Shown here piece by piece: positions 1 to 7,876 of a stretch of DNA of 64,000 nucleotides (the first letter of the stretch is position 1; every line of letters starts with the position of its first letter). Made by a program: the position numbers and the translations under genes. Below the pieces are notes generated by a model that worked only from the letters and a program-made list of their open reading frames with translations, was not told the origin of the DNA and did not search any database. Source of the stretch: Sphingomonas psychrolutea (GTDB taxonomy: Bacteria > Pseudomonadota > Alphaproteobacteria > Sphingomonadales > Sphingomonadaceae). Location: NCBI RefSeq assembly GCF_014636175.1, contig NZ_BMDW01000003.1, positions 186,001 to 250,000 on the forward strand. Reading direction: 5' to 3'.

Positions 1-511
1 CCTCGTCATTCTCGGGCTCGCCCAGCGTGTGGCCGACTTCGAGCTTGGCGCCCCACAAAGCAAACATCGTCGCATCGCCGCCATCGTCGAGGATGATGTT
101 GGCGGTCTGGCCGTTGCCGCCCTTGTCGGTGTCGGCACCCCAGTTGAAGATGTCGCCGACATAATCCCAATAATCGGCGAGGCTCTCGCCCTTGATCGCG
201 AACACCGGCACGCCCGTCGCGGCGATCGCGGCGGCGGCATGGTCCTGCGTCGAGAAGATGTTGCACGTCGCCCAGCGGACATCGGCGCCGAGCGCGGTCA
301 GCGTCTCGATCAGCACCGCGGTCTGGATTGTCATGTGCAGCGATCCGGTGATGCGCGCGCCCTTCAGCGGTTGTGACGCGGCGAATTCCTCGCGCAATGC
401 CATCAGGCCGGGCATTTCGGTCTCGGCGATGTTGATTTCCTTGCGACCGAAATCGGCGAGGGAAATGTCGGCAACGACATAGTCAGTCTTGCGGTCGAGA
501 ACGGTGGCCAC
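1..511 (-). CDS. ahcY: S-adenosylhomocysteine hydrolase, N-terminal part (cut by window edge)
   Basis: Encodes the first 170 or so residues of adenosylhomocysteinase, which splits S-adenosylhomocysteine into adenosine and homocysteine in the cytosolic activated-methyl cycle. Family motifs are plain: [17 protein letters not shown] near the N-terminus, [17 protein letters not shown], then [18 protein letters not shown]. The start is a GTG with a GGAG ribosome-binding site about 8 nt upstream; the product begins [11 protein letters not shown]. The C-terminal NAD-binding part lies outside the window. A strong palindrome 60-80 nt upstream suggests repressor control. Identity is near certain. Confidence 0.96.
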   Translation of the reverse strand, partial: MATVLDRKTDYVVADISLADFGRKEINIAETEMPGLMALREEFAASQPLKGARITGSLHMTIQTAVLIETLTALGADVRWATCNIFSTQDHAAAAIAATGVPVFAIKGESLADYWDYVGDIFNWGADTDKGGNGQTANIILDDGGDATMFALWGAKLEVGHTLGEPENDE

Positions 512-570
512 GCGGGTATCTCCGGTTTGGTTGACGCGCGCCCCGTACCCTGCCTTGCCGTCCAAATCAA

Positions 571-590
571 ATATAAAGATGTCTTTATAT
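571..590. promoter_or_regulatory. 20-bp palindrome upstream of ahcY (candidate SahR/ArsR-type operator)
   Basis: Two perfect 9-bp arms, ATATAAAGA and TCTTTATAT, flank a 2-bp centre, and this AT-rich block stands out from GC-rich surroundings. It lies 60-80 nt before the ahcY start. ArsR-family regulators of methionine and SAH metabolism in Proteobacteria (SahR) bind AT-rich palindromes at ahcY, metF and metH; assigning this site to SahR is inference, and no regulator gene lies in the window. Confidence 0.6.
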
Positions 591-603
591 CTTACAGACC
601 AAA

Positions 604-1177
604 CTAGGCCCGCCCCGCGCCGCTCACCAACAGGCGCGGATCAATTCCGGCGCTGGCAAAGGCGGTCGCCCAGCGCTCGTCGGCCTCGGTCGCGTAGAGC
701 AAGGCGGTGTCGCCGGGGGTGTTGAACCAGCCGTGCGTGGTCATTTCTCCATCGAGCTGCCCCTCCGCCCCACCCGGCATAGCCGAGCGCTACCAGCCAC
801 TGGCTGGGTCCGCTTCCCGCCGCGATCGCCTTCAACACGTCGGTCGTCCCCGACAACGCCCAGCGCGGGCCGTCCTGCCCGACCACTACAACGGTGTCCT
901 GCCCGCCCCAATCGAGCCCGTGCAGCACGAACCCGCGCCGCGGCTCGACCGGGCCGCCGAGATGCACCGGCGCATCGGGCGCGACACCGGGGTCGATCTC
1001 AAGCTGGCGCAGCAAGTCGTGCAGCCCGAGTCCCGCGATCGTCGTGCCGATGCCGATGCCCAGCGCGCCTTCGGCATCATGCGCGCACATCGCGATGACG
1101 GCACGTGCAAAGCGCGGATCGCCGATTCCGGGCATGGCCAGCAGGAACTGACCGGTGAGATAACGGGCGCTATTCAT
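604..1177 (-). pseudogene. YqgE/AlgH family (UPF0301) protein, 1-nt frameshift
   Basis: The product starts MNSARYLTGQFLLAMPGIGDP, the typical opening of the UPF0301 AlgH/YqgE family, whose molecular role is poorly defined. The frame runs to ALGYAGWG near position 770. There, one extra base in a C-rich run (about 762-771) shifts the frame. Dropping one base restores the expected GQLDGEM, HGWFNTPGD and [19 protein letters not shown] up to a stop at 604-606, giving about 190 residues, the usual family length. Without the correction a longer out-of-family tail is read. Either a recent null mutation or a homopolymer sequencing error explains this; I cannot tell which. ahcY lies downstream on the same strand. 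Confidence 0.8.
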
Positions 1178-1286
1178 CGTCACGACCCATAAGCGCCCCG
1201 CCCGCCCGCCGCCACGCTTGAAATTCGCGGCGGCTTGCACGAGGTACGTCGCGCCACACACAAAACGGCCAACAGGAGCTTCCCCC

Positions 1287-1766
1287 ATGACGATCAGCGT
1301 CGGCGACCGTATTCCCAACATCACCCTCACCAAGGCCACCGCAAACGGCCCAGACCAGATCAGCTCCGACGCGTTCTTCAAGGGCCGCAAGGTTGCGCTC
1401 GTCGCGGTCCCCGGCGCCTTCACGCCAACCTGCTCGGCGCGGCATTTGCCCGGCTTCGTCGACAACGCCGATGCGCTGAAGGCGAAAGGTGTCGATGAGA
1501 TCGCCTTCACCTCGGTCAACGATGCGTTCGTCATGGGTGCGTGGGGCAAGGCCGCCGACGCGGGCGACATCACAATGCTTGCCGACGGCAATGCCGAATT
1601 CGCGCGTGCCGTCGGCCTGACCTTCGACGGATCGAAATTCGGCATGGGCGAGCGGAGCCAGCGGTATTCGATGCTCGTCAATGACGGCGTGGTCGAACAG
1701 CTCAACGTCGAAGCGCCGGGCGCGTTCGAGGTTTCTTCGGCCGAACATCTGCTGAGTGAAATCTGA
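1287..1766 (+). CDS. Peroxiredoxin of the Prx5 type
   Basis: A 159-residue cytosolic thiol peroxidase that reduces hydrogen peroxide or organic peroxides. The active-site signature PGAFTPTCS places the peroxidatic cysteine at residue 49. No other cysteine is present, so this is a 1-Cys form that must rely on an external thiol such as glutathione or glutaredoxin (inference). The ATG follows an AGGAG at 9-13 nt, favouring this start over an upstream in-frame one. The length matches the Prx5 family. It is transcribed divergently from the algH-ahcY side and followed by a small stress-type protein. Confidence 0.93.
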   Translation: MTISVGDRIPNITLTKATANGPDQISSDAFFKGRKVALVAVPGAFTPTCSARHLPGFVDNADALKAKGVDEIAFTSVNDAFVMGAWGKAADAGDITMLADGNAEFARAVGLTFDGSKFGMGERSQRYSMLVNDGVVEQLNVEAPGAFEVSSAEHLLSEI

Positions 1767-1854
1767 CGCGCGACGAAGGGCGTGCGGGCGCGGAACAGCG
1801 TCGCTCGTGCTTCGTTACCGCAATGAACGCACCTTTTTTGCCAAGGAGACGATC

Positions 1855-2115
1855 ATGACCGACACAGTCGCAGATGCCGCCAAGGACCTCGCCCAGGACG
1901 TTACCACCGAAGCGAAAAAGGCCGTTGGCGAACAGACCTTGTTCGAACAAGCGCAGGAAGCCGTGACAGATGCGTTTGAGGCGACGATCGAGGCGGTAAA
2001 GGAGCATCCGCTCGCCGCCGCCGGGATTGCCGCCGGGGCCGCTGCCGCCGTCGCGGGTGCCGTGTTCGGCGCGACCAAGCTGTTCGGCGACGACCAGACC
2101 AGCGCCAAGAAATAG
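1855..2115 (+). CDS. Small Ala-rich membrane-anchored protein, DUF883/ElaB-like pattern
   Basis: An 86-residue protein with an acidic amphipathic helical N-terminal half and a C-terminal hydrophobic stretch (about residues 51-72, beginning EHPLAAAGIAAG) followed by a short charged tail. This layout, especially the His-Pro before the hydrophobic helix, resembles the ElaB/YqjD/DUF883 group of C-tail-anchored proteins linked to stress or stationary phase. No exact family can be fixed by eye. The start is set by AAGGAG 7 nt before the ATG. It stands alone, 88 nt after the peroxiredoxin gene. Confidence 0.75.
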   Translation: MTDTVADAAKDLAQDVTTEAKKAVGEQTLFEQAQEAVTDAFEATIEAVKEHPLAAAGIAAGAAAAVAGAVFGATKLFGDDQTSAKK

Positions 2116-2192
2116 GAAACCGGACGGCGCGCGCGTACAGCGCGCGCCGTCATGGTCTTGCGCACGTCACGATCCGGCATTAGCCGCTAAGG

Positions 2193-3632
2193 ATGACGCA
2201 AGCATCCGACATCGTCGCCGAACTCAACCGGCTCTACCGTGCCTCGGTCGAGCGCCTCCAGAGCGCGCTTACCACCTATATTACCACCGGCACCCCGCCC
2301 CCGCCCGAGTCGCGGCGCGACGGCAGTTTCGCCTATCCCGAGATCCGCCTGCATTATCGCGGCGGCGGCGATCGGCCAGCGCCGATGCGATCGTTCGGGC
2401 GGCTCGTCAGCGCAGGCGACTATGCGATCAGCGTGACGAAACCCGCGATCTTCGCCGATTATCTCACCGAACAGCTCACGCTGCTGATCGAGGATTATGA
2501 CGTTACGGTCGAGGCCGTCCCCGGCCGCCAGGAAATCCCCTTTCCCTATGTTATCGATCCCGGCCATGTACTTAGCCTCGATCAAATCTCCGCAATCGAT
2601 CTGGCGCGGCATTTCCCGGCGACCGAGCTGGCGCATATCGGCGACGAGATTGCCGACGGCCTCTATGCGGTCACGACCGGTATCCGACCGCTCGCGCTGT
2701 TCGATGGCCTACGCACCGATTTCTCACTCGCGCGGCTGCGCCATTACACCGGCACGCCACCCGAGCATGTCCAGCGTTATGTGCTGTTCACCAATTACCA
2801 CCGCTATGTCGACGAATTCGTCCGCTGGGCGTTCAGCCAGCTCGGAGAGGGCTCGCGTTACACCGCCGTCTCGGGCGCGGGCGGCGTGTTGCTGCGCGCG
2901 GGCGACGATGTCGAGGCGGCGCTCGCCGATACCAGCGCATGGCGGCGACACCAGATGCCCGCCTATCATCTGATCGCCGAGGACGGCACCGGCATCACGC
3001 TCGTCAATATCGGCGTCGGTCCGTCGAATGCCAAGACGATCTGTGACCATCTCGCGGTGCTGCGCCCCGAGGCGTGGCTGATGATCGGCCATTGCGGCGG
3101 GCTTCGCCCCAGCCAGCGGATCGGCGATTACGTGCTCGCGCACGCCTATCTGCGCGACGATCACGTGCTCGACGACGTGCTGCCCCCCGAAATCCCCATC
3201 CCCGCGATCGCTGAGGTGCAAATGGCGCTCGCGCGTGCGGCGGAGACGATCTCGGGCCAGTCGGGCGACGAACTCAAGCGCCGCCTGCGCACCGGTACGA
3301 TCGTCACTACCGACGACCGCAATTGGGAGCTGCAATATTCGCGCAGCGCTCTGCGCTTCTCGCTCAGCCGCGCGGTCGGTATCGATATGGAATCGGCGAC
3401 GATCGCGGCGCAGGGCTATCGCTTCCGCGTGCCCTACGGGACACTCTTGTGCGTTTCCGACAAGCCGCTCCACGGCGAATTGAAACTGCCCGGACAAGCC
3501 AACCGCTTCTACGAACGCGCGATCAGCGAGCATATGCGCATCGGCATCGAAGCGTGCGAAGAACTCCGCCGCGAGGGCAAGAAGCTGCACAGCCGCAAGC
3601 TGCGCGCGTTCAACGAGCCGCCGTTCCGGTAA
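2193..3632 (+). CDS. amn: AMP nucleosidase
   Basis: A 479-residue protein close to the length of E. coli Amn (484). It hydrolyses AMP to adenine and ribose 5-phosphate in purine salvage and control of the AMP pool. The N-terminal part (about 1-170) is the Amn-specific domain; the rest is a nucleoside-phosphorylase-like fold with MIGHCGGLRPSQRIGDYVLAHAY and, near the C-terminus, GIDMESATIAAQGYRFRVPYGTLLCVSDKPLHGELK. The start ATG lies 78 nt after the preceding small gene, with only a weak ribosome-binding site (GCTAAGG). Not obviously in an operon. Confidence 0.95.
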   Translation: MTQASDIVAELNRLYRASVERLQSALTTYITTGTPPPPESRRDGSFAYPEIRLHYRGGGDRPAPMRSFGRLVSAGDYAISVTKPAIFADYLTEQLTLLIEDYDVTVEAVPGRQEIPFPYVIDPGHVLSLDQISAIDLARHFPATELAHIGDEIADGLYAVTTGIRPLALFDGLRTDFSLARLRHYTGTPPEHVQRYVLFTNYHRYVDEFVRWAFSQLGEGSRYTAVSGAGGVLLRAGDDVEAALADTSAWRRHQMPAYHLIAEDGTGITLVNIGVGPSNAKTICDHLAVLRPEAWLMIGHCGGLRPSQRIGDYVLAHAYLRDDHVLDDVLPPEIPIPAIAEVQMALARAAETISGQSGDELKRRLRTGTIVTTDDRNWELQYSRSALRFSLSRAVGIDMESATIAAQGYRFRVPYGTLLCVSDKPLHGELKLPGQANRFYERAISEHMRIGIEACEELRREGKKLHSRKLRAFNEPPFR

Positions 3633-3635
3633 GCG

Positions 3636-3721
3636 CGCGGTTCTCCTACGAAGGCAGGAGCCCAGGGTGCCAGCGGCGCCCTTCGTAACTTTGGACGCCT
3701 GCTTTCGCCGGAGAACCGCGG
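3636..3721. repeat. Imperfect inverted repeat after amn
   Basis: The arms near 3636-3664 and 3692-3721 pair at roughly 24 of 30 positions (both include CGCGGTTCTCC and GCGAAAGCAGG-like segments). The form matches other palindromic repeats in this window, here placed between two same-strand genes. It may act as a transcription attenuator; that is inference. Confidence 0.6.
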
Positions 3722-3788
3722 AGGCAAAGGGGGAAACGCCTTCGATCTCGCGCGTTGGGGATGCTCAATAATTTCAGGAGCACCCGAC

Positions 3789-4100
3789 ATGGCTACCACC
3801 AAGACCCGCGCCAAAACCACGACCCGCAAGCCCGCCGCCAAGAAGACGGGTACCCGCAACGCCACGACCCGCGCCACAAGCACAAAGACCAACCATTGGG
3901 CCACCGCCGCAATCGTCGGCGGAGTCGCGGCGGTCGGCGCGGTCGCCACCGCAGCGCTCTTCGCACTGCGCGGGTCGAGCGTGCTCAGCGACATGGAAGA
4001 TACGCTGATCGGAAGCGACCACGCGCATCAGGCCGACGGCAGCGATTCGAGCGCGTCGTTTAACGCGCGGATCGCAGATGAGGGGACGATCCCGGCGTAA
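3789..4100 (+). CDS. Small protein with basic Lys/Thr/Ala-rich N-terminus and one membrane segment
   Basis: A 103-residue protein. Residues 1-35 are very rich in Lys, Arg, Thr and Ala (TRAKTTTRKPAAKKTG), like the tails of histone H1-type or AlgP-type proteins. A hydrophobic helix follows at about 38-60 (AAIVGGVAAVGAVATAALFA), then an acidic, polar C-terminus. A CAGGAG lies about 9 nt before the ATG. I cannot assign a function; a membrane-anchored protein with a nucleic-acid- or polyanion-binding cytoplasmic tail is one reading. It is convergent with the M2 peptidase gene. Confidence 0.7.
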   Translation: MATTKTRAKTTTRKPAAKKTGTRNATTRATSTKTNHWATAAIVGGVAAVGAVATAALFALRGSSVLSDMEDTLIGSDHAHQADGSDSSASFNARIADEGTIPA

Positions 4101-4109
4101 TCGACGGCA

Positions 4110-4132
4110 CCTCTCCCTCATAAAGGGAGGGG
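4110..4132. terminator. Small stem-loop between convergent genes
   Basis: CCTCTCCCT and AGGGAGGGG form a 9-bp stem (one G-T pair) with a 5-nt loop in the 39-bp gap between two convergent genes. There is no clear T-run on either side, so it is a weak bidirectional terminator candidate. Confidence 0.35.
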
Positions 4133-4139
4133 CGCTCGA

Positions 4140-5981
4140 TCACCACCCGCTCGGCTTCCCTTTGTTCTGCTTGTCCAACCACGTCTTCAGCGGCGCGAAA
4201 TAGTCGACCATCGCTTGCCCGGAAATCTCGCGACTGCCGGTGAACACCGCCAACGCATCGGGCCACGGCTTGCTCTGCCCCATTGCCAGCATCGCGTTCA
4301 ATTTATCGCCGACCGCTTTGTTTCCGTAGAACGAACAGCGATGCAGCGGCCCCTTCCAGCCCGATTGCTTGCACGCCGCCTGATAGAATTGGAACTGCAG
4401 CAACCGCGCCAAGAAGTAGCGCGTGTACGGTACGCTGGCGGGCACGTGGTACTTCGCACCCGGATCGAAGCGGGTCTCGTCGCGCGGCACCGGCGGCACG
4501 ATCCCCTGATATTTCAGGCGAAGGTCGTTCCAGCCCTTCTCATAGCCGGTCGCCGGGATCGCGCCCGAAAACACGCCCCAGCGCCATTTGTCGATCAGCA
4601 ACCCGAACGGCAGGAACGCGACCTTATCCATCGCTTGCTTGAGCAACAGGCCAATATCCTTGTCGGGCGTCGGCACCTTGTCGGGCGCGAGCAGCCCGAT
4701 CTTCACCAGATAATCGGGCGTGATCGACAAAGCGACGAAATCGCCGATCGCCTCATGGAAGCCATCATTCGCGCCATTCTCATACAGGAAGGGCTGCGTG
4801 TTATAGGCGCGCTGGTAGTAATTATGGCCCATTTCGTGGTGGATCGTGACGAAATCGTCGCCATTCACCTTGGTGCACATCTTGATGCGCAGATCGTCCT
4901 TGCTGTCGACGTCCCAGGCCGAGGCATGGCAGATCACTTCGCGATCGAGCGGCTTGGTGATTTGCGAACGCGCCCAGAAGGTATCGGGCAGCGGCTTGAA
5001 GCCCAACGAAGAATAGAAGCCCTCGCCCGTGCGGAACATCTTGATCGGGTCATAGCCCTTGGCCTTGAGCAAATCGCCCGTGTCATACCCGACATCGCCC
5101 GCACCCTTTGGCGCGACCACATCATAGATATTGCCCCATTCCTGCGCCCACATATTGCCGAGCAAATCGGCACGGATCGGGCCGGTCCTGGGCTGCACTG
5201 CATCGCCATATTTCGCGTTGAGGTTCCAGCGGACATAGGTGTGGAGCGCGACATAGAGCGGCTCGACTTGCTTCCACAATTTGTCGGTCAGCGCGGCGAA
5301 CTCGTCCGGCTTCATGTCATAGCCCGAACGCCACAGTGCGCCGACATCGGCATAGCCAAGCTCCTGCGCGCCCTTGTTCGCGATCTCGACTTGCCGCGCA
5401 TAATCGCCGCGCATCGGCGCGCCGACGTTATCGTGCCAACTGACCCACATTTCCTGCGACTTGGCCGGATCGCGCACCGTGCCCATCGCCGCCTCGATGT
5501 CGCTGCCGTTGATCGGCTTGCCGTCGAGCGTGCCCCGACCCTTGCCATAGCCGGACGACATGCGCGTCACGATCGTCGACAGCTCGGTCGCCGCCCCTGG
5601 CGTGGTCGGCGCAGGTAGCGTCAGGCCGCTGCGCAGGAGATCGATCTTGCGCTTGGTGTCGAACGATAGACCCGGAAGCGCCGCATATTTCGCGGCCGCG
5701 AGCGCAAGGCGAACCTGCATCTCGGTCCCCTCCGCACCGAATTTCGCGGCGATCGCATCGGTATCGTCGGTGATGTACGTCGCGTTGATCCACGCCGCCT
5801 GCTGCGCCGGGGTAGAGAAATCGGCCAGTTCCTTCTCCGCGCGTGCGACGAAGACGTCGGCCTCCCCCGGGGTCGGGAGTGGCGCCGGCGTTACAGCCGC
5901 GACCGGCGGCGCGTCGGCGAACGCGGGTGCGGCGGTGAGCGACAGGACCAAAGCGAGCGACGAAATTCCAGTGCGGATCAT
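4140..5981 (-). CDS. Secreted M2-family zinc peptidase (ACE-like peptidyl-dipeptidase)
   Basis: A 613-residue protein of the angiotensin-converting-enzyme (M2) family, which removes dipeptides from peptide C-termini. An N-terminal signal peptide ends near AAPAFA (about residue 22), so it acts in the periplasm or outside. The zinc motif HEMGH sits near residues 381-385 (TIHHEMGHNYYQRAY), followed by NDGFHEAIGDF, which gives the third zinc ligand. The ATG chosen has AGAGGA about 7 nt upstream; an in-frame TTG lies 18 nt further up. Length fits bacterial M2 peptidases. It is probably a monocistronic unit for nutrient peptide use. Confidence 0.94.
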   Translation of the reverse strand: MIRTGISSLALVLSLTAAPAFADAPPVAAVTPAPLPTPGEADVFVARAEKELADFSTPAQQAAWINATYITDDTDAIAAKFGAEGTEMQVRLALAAAKYAALPGLSFDTKRKIDLLRSGLTLPAPTTPGAATELSTIVTRMSSGYGKGRGTLDGKPINGSDIEAAMGTVRDPAKSQEMWVSWHDNVGAPMRGDYARQVEIANKGAQELGYADVGALWRSGYDMKPDEFAALTDKLWKQVEPLYVALHTYVRWNLNAKYGDAVQPRTGPIRADLLGNMWAQEWGNIYDVVAPKGAGDVGYDTGDLLKAKGYDPIKMFRTGEGFYSSLGFKPLPDTFWARSQITKPLDREVICHASAWDVDSKDDLRIKMCTKVNGDDFVTIHHEMGHNYYQRAYNTQPFLYENGANDGFHEAIGDFVALSITPDYLVKIGLLAPDKVPTPDKDIGLLLKQAMDKVAFLPFGLLIDKWRWGVFSGAIPATGYEKGWNDLRLKYQGIVPPVPRDETRFDPGAKYHVPASVPYTRYFLARLLQFQFYQAACKQSGWKGPLHRCSFYGNKAVGDKLNAMLAMGQSKPWPDALAVFTGSREISGQAMVDYFAPLKTWLDKQNKGKPSGW

Positions 5982-6033
5982 GCGAGTCCTCTTATGCAAA
6001 GCTGCCGCAACCTGTGCCGCAGTCCTTGCTCGG

Positions 6034-6792
6034 TCAAGCCGTTAGAAAGTCCGCGATCACATCGCCAAGTTCGGGCTTGAGCACCGCGCTCATATGGTTG
6101 CCGGACACCGCGCGGAAGGTTGCGTCGCGCAGCACGGCGGCCAATTCCGCCCCCGATCCATTATCGTCGTCATCCGCGCCGTTGACGACCAGCGTCGGCG
6201 TCGCAATCCCCGCGAGCTCATCATGCGGCGTGTCAACGAAGGTATCGAGGATGTGCAGCAAAGCCACCGGATCGCCCCCGGTCGTCTTCAGGAACGCCTC
6301 GGTCATCCACTCGCTTGATCCGCGCGGAAAGCTGCCGAGATGGGTCAGCACGTTGCGAAAATACCCGCCCCGGCCTTCGGTCGAGGTGATACCCTGATAC
6401 CCCATGCCCGACAGCACCGCGCGCCGCGGCGTGGCCCCGTTGGCCAGCATCCGCACCGCCGTGCGTCCACCAAGCGAATAGCCCACCAGGTCATAGTCGG
6501 CGAGGCCGAGATGTTCGATCAGCGCGAAGCCGTCGCGCATCAGCACGTCGCGCGGATAGGCAGCGGCATCGTGCGGTTTGGCGCTGGAGCCATGCGCGCG
6601 CAGATCGGGCATGATCACCCGAAACCCCGCCGCCGCGACCTTGGCCGCATGGCCGTATTTGATCCAGTTGACGGTCGCATCGGAGAAATAGCCGTGGATC
6701 ATTACTACGGGCCGGCCTGTCCCCGTTTCACGCCACGCAAGGCGCGTGCCGTCGAAGCTTTCGAAAAACTGCGGATCCAAAGCCACGGTCAC
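6034..6792 (-). CDS. Alpha/beta-fold hydrolase
   Basis: A 252-residue serine hydrolase. The oxyanion region is VVMIHGYFSD, the nucleophile elbow GYSLGG, the acid probably in VVNGADDDD, and the His in SGNHMS near the C-terminus. The substrate is unknown; esterase or haloperoxidase-like activity is typical of the fold. The start is a GTG inside a GTGA overlap with the stop of the upstream DsbA-family gene, so the two are translationally coupled. It is the last gene of a four-gene run (UDG-fold candidate, GFA-like, DsbA-like, hydrolase). Confidence 0.85.
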   Translation of the reverse strand: MTVALDPQFFESFDGTRLAWRETGTGRPVVMIHGYFSDATVNWIKYGHAAKVAAAGFRVIMPDLRAHGSSAKPHDAAAYPRDVLMRDGFALIEHLGLADYDLVGYSLGGRTAVRMLANGATPRRAVLSGMGYQGITSTEGRGGYFRNVLTHLGSFPRGSSEWMTEAFLKTTGGDPVALLHILDTFVDTPHDELAGIATPTLVVNGADDDDNGSGAELAAVLRDATFRAVSGNHMSAVLKPELGDVIADFLTA

Positions 6793-7439
6793 GCCCGCTC
6801 CTCCAGCCCGGCGGCCTTCATCCGGGCAATCGCCAGGTCGACACGATCCTGCCCGAAGAACGGCTCGCCGTTGAAGACCAGCGTCGGCACGCCCCAATGC
6901 CCCGCGGCCTCCAGCGCCGCCTGGTTGGCGGCGAGCTCGGCATCGAGTGCGACCGCGTCATCGCGCGCTTCGGCCTGCAACTCGGCGAAATCGAGCCCAG
7001 CCGCTTGCGCCGCCGCCGCCAGATGCGCATCGGCATGCCACCCCTCGGTCCCGCCCCAGATCAGCTGCGACACCGCATCGGCAAAGGCAAAGCCGCGCCC
7101 GCGCCGGGCCGCCGCCTGCCCCATCCGCACCAGCGCGAAGATATAGGGCTGCTCCGCCGCGATTTGCCGCGTGGCGATGTCCTGCACGATCGGATCCGGG
7201 CGCGGCGGCAGCATCGTGATGCCGTCATGCTGCGCCAGCCGCAACACGTCGAGAAAGGTATAACGCAGCCAATTGGGGTGGTTGCGCTCGAAGAAGGTCG
7301 GCTCGCGGATCGCAAGCGGATAAACAGGACGCAGCGCGATATCGAGATCGTAGCGCGCGATCGCCGCGCGGCATTTCGGCATCGCCAGATAGCTGTACGG
7401 GCTGCGGAACGAGAAATAGAGATCGGCGGTCAGCGTCAT
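6789..7439 (-). CDS. DsbA-family oxidoreductase / 2-hydroxychromene-2-carboxylate isomerase-like
   Basis: A 216-residue protein of the thioredoxin-fold DsbA/HCCA-isomerase (kappa-GST-like) family. The N-terminal FSFRSPYSYLA has Ser in place of the CxxC motif, as in glutathione-dependent HCCA isomerases. The C-terminal WGVPTLVFNGEPFFGQDR carries the cis-Pro loop and ending typical of this family. It is probably a glutathione-dependent isomerase or transferase in aromatic breakdown, substrate unknown. The start overlaps the upstream gene by ATGA, and the stop overlaps the next start by GTGA. The GFA-like neighbour fits a glutathione theme. Confidence 0.85.
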   Translation of the reverse strand: MTLTADLYFSFRSPYSYLAMPKCRAAIARYDLDIALRPVYPLAIREPTFFERNHPNWLRYTFLDVLRLAQHDGITMLPPRPDPIVQDIATRQIAAEQPYIFALVRMGQAAARRGRGFAFADAVSQLIWGGTEGWHADAHLAAAAQAAGLDFAELQAEARDDAVALDAELAANQAALEAAGHWGVPTLVFNGEPFFGQDRVDLAIARMKAAGLEERA

Positions 7440-7876
7440 GGCATCACGATCCTGAGAAATTCTGCGGGCGAGGCGTTTTCGAGGAATGTCGGCAAATCGT
7501 CGGGCAATACCACCCACGGCTGCTTGCTCGACACCCAGATATGCGCCCGTGGCTCCAGCGTGCACATCGCATCGAGCGTTCCCGCCCGAACAACCGCCAT
7601 GCCCGGCAGCCGACTATTGGTATTGAAAATGCGCGCGTGACACACACTACAAACGCGCTGATGCGACTGTGCCCCGCTGCGATTTTCATAGATATAATCC
7701 ACCACTGGCCCGGTCACCGTCAAGCTTTCCGTGCGGACCACCGCCTGTTCGCTGAACGCGCTCCCGGTCCAGCGCTGACAATCAGTGCAATGGCAGCAAT
7801 ATACCGGCGGCATCACCTCGACTGCGATGCTGTACCGCGTCGCACCGCAACGGCATCCGCCTTCGATCGCGATCAT
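7436..7876 (-). CDS. GFA-family (glutathione-dependent formaldehyde-activating enzyme-like) protein
   Basis: A 146-residue zinc protein of the GFA/CENP-V fold. Metal ligands are visible as GGCRCGATRY, then CCHCTDCQRWTGS, then CSVCHARIF. Members bind glutathione and some were proposed to speed its reaction with formaldehyde; most have unknown substrates. It is joined to both neighbours by 4-nt ATGA overlaps, so it belongs to a coupled operon with a UDG-fold candidate upstream and a glutathione-type isomerase downstream. Confidence 0.9.
   Translation of the reverse strand: MIAIEGGCRCGATRYSIAVEVMPPVYCCHCTDCQRWTGSAFSEQAVVRTESLTVTGPVVDYIYENRSGAQSHQRVCSVCHARIFNTNSRLPGMAVVRAGTLDAMCTLEPRAHIWVSSKQPWVVLPDDLPTFLENASPAEFLRIVMP

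Noticed and set aside
4215..5618. 467-codon plus-strand frame opposite the M2 peptidase
   Set aside because: The minus strand carries the full M2 signature, and the plus frame has no motif or ribosome-binding site.
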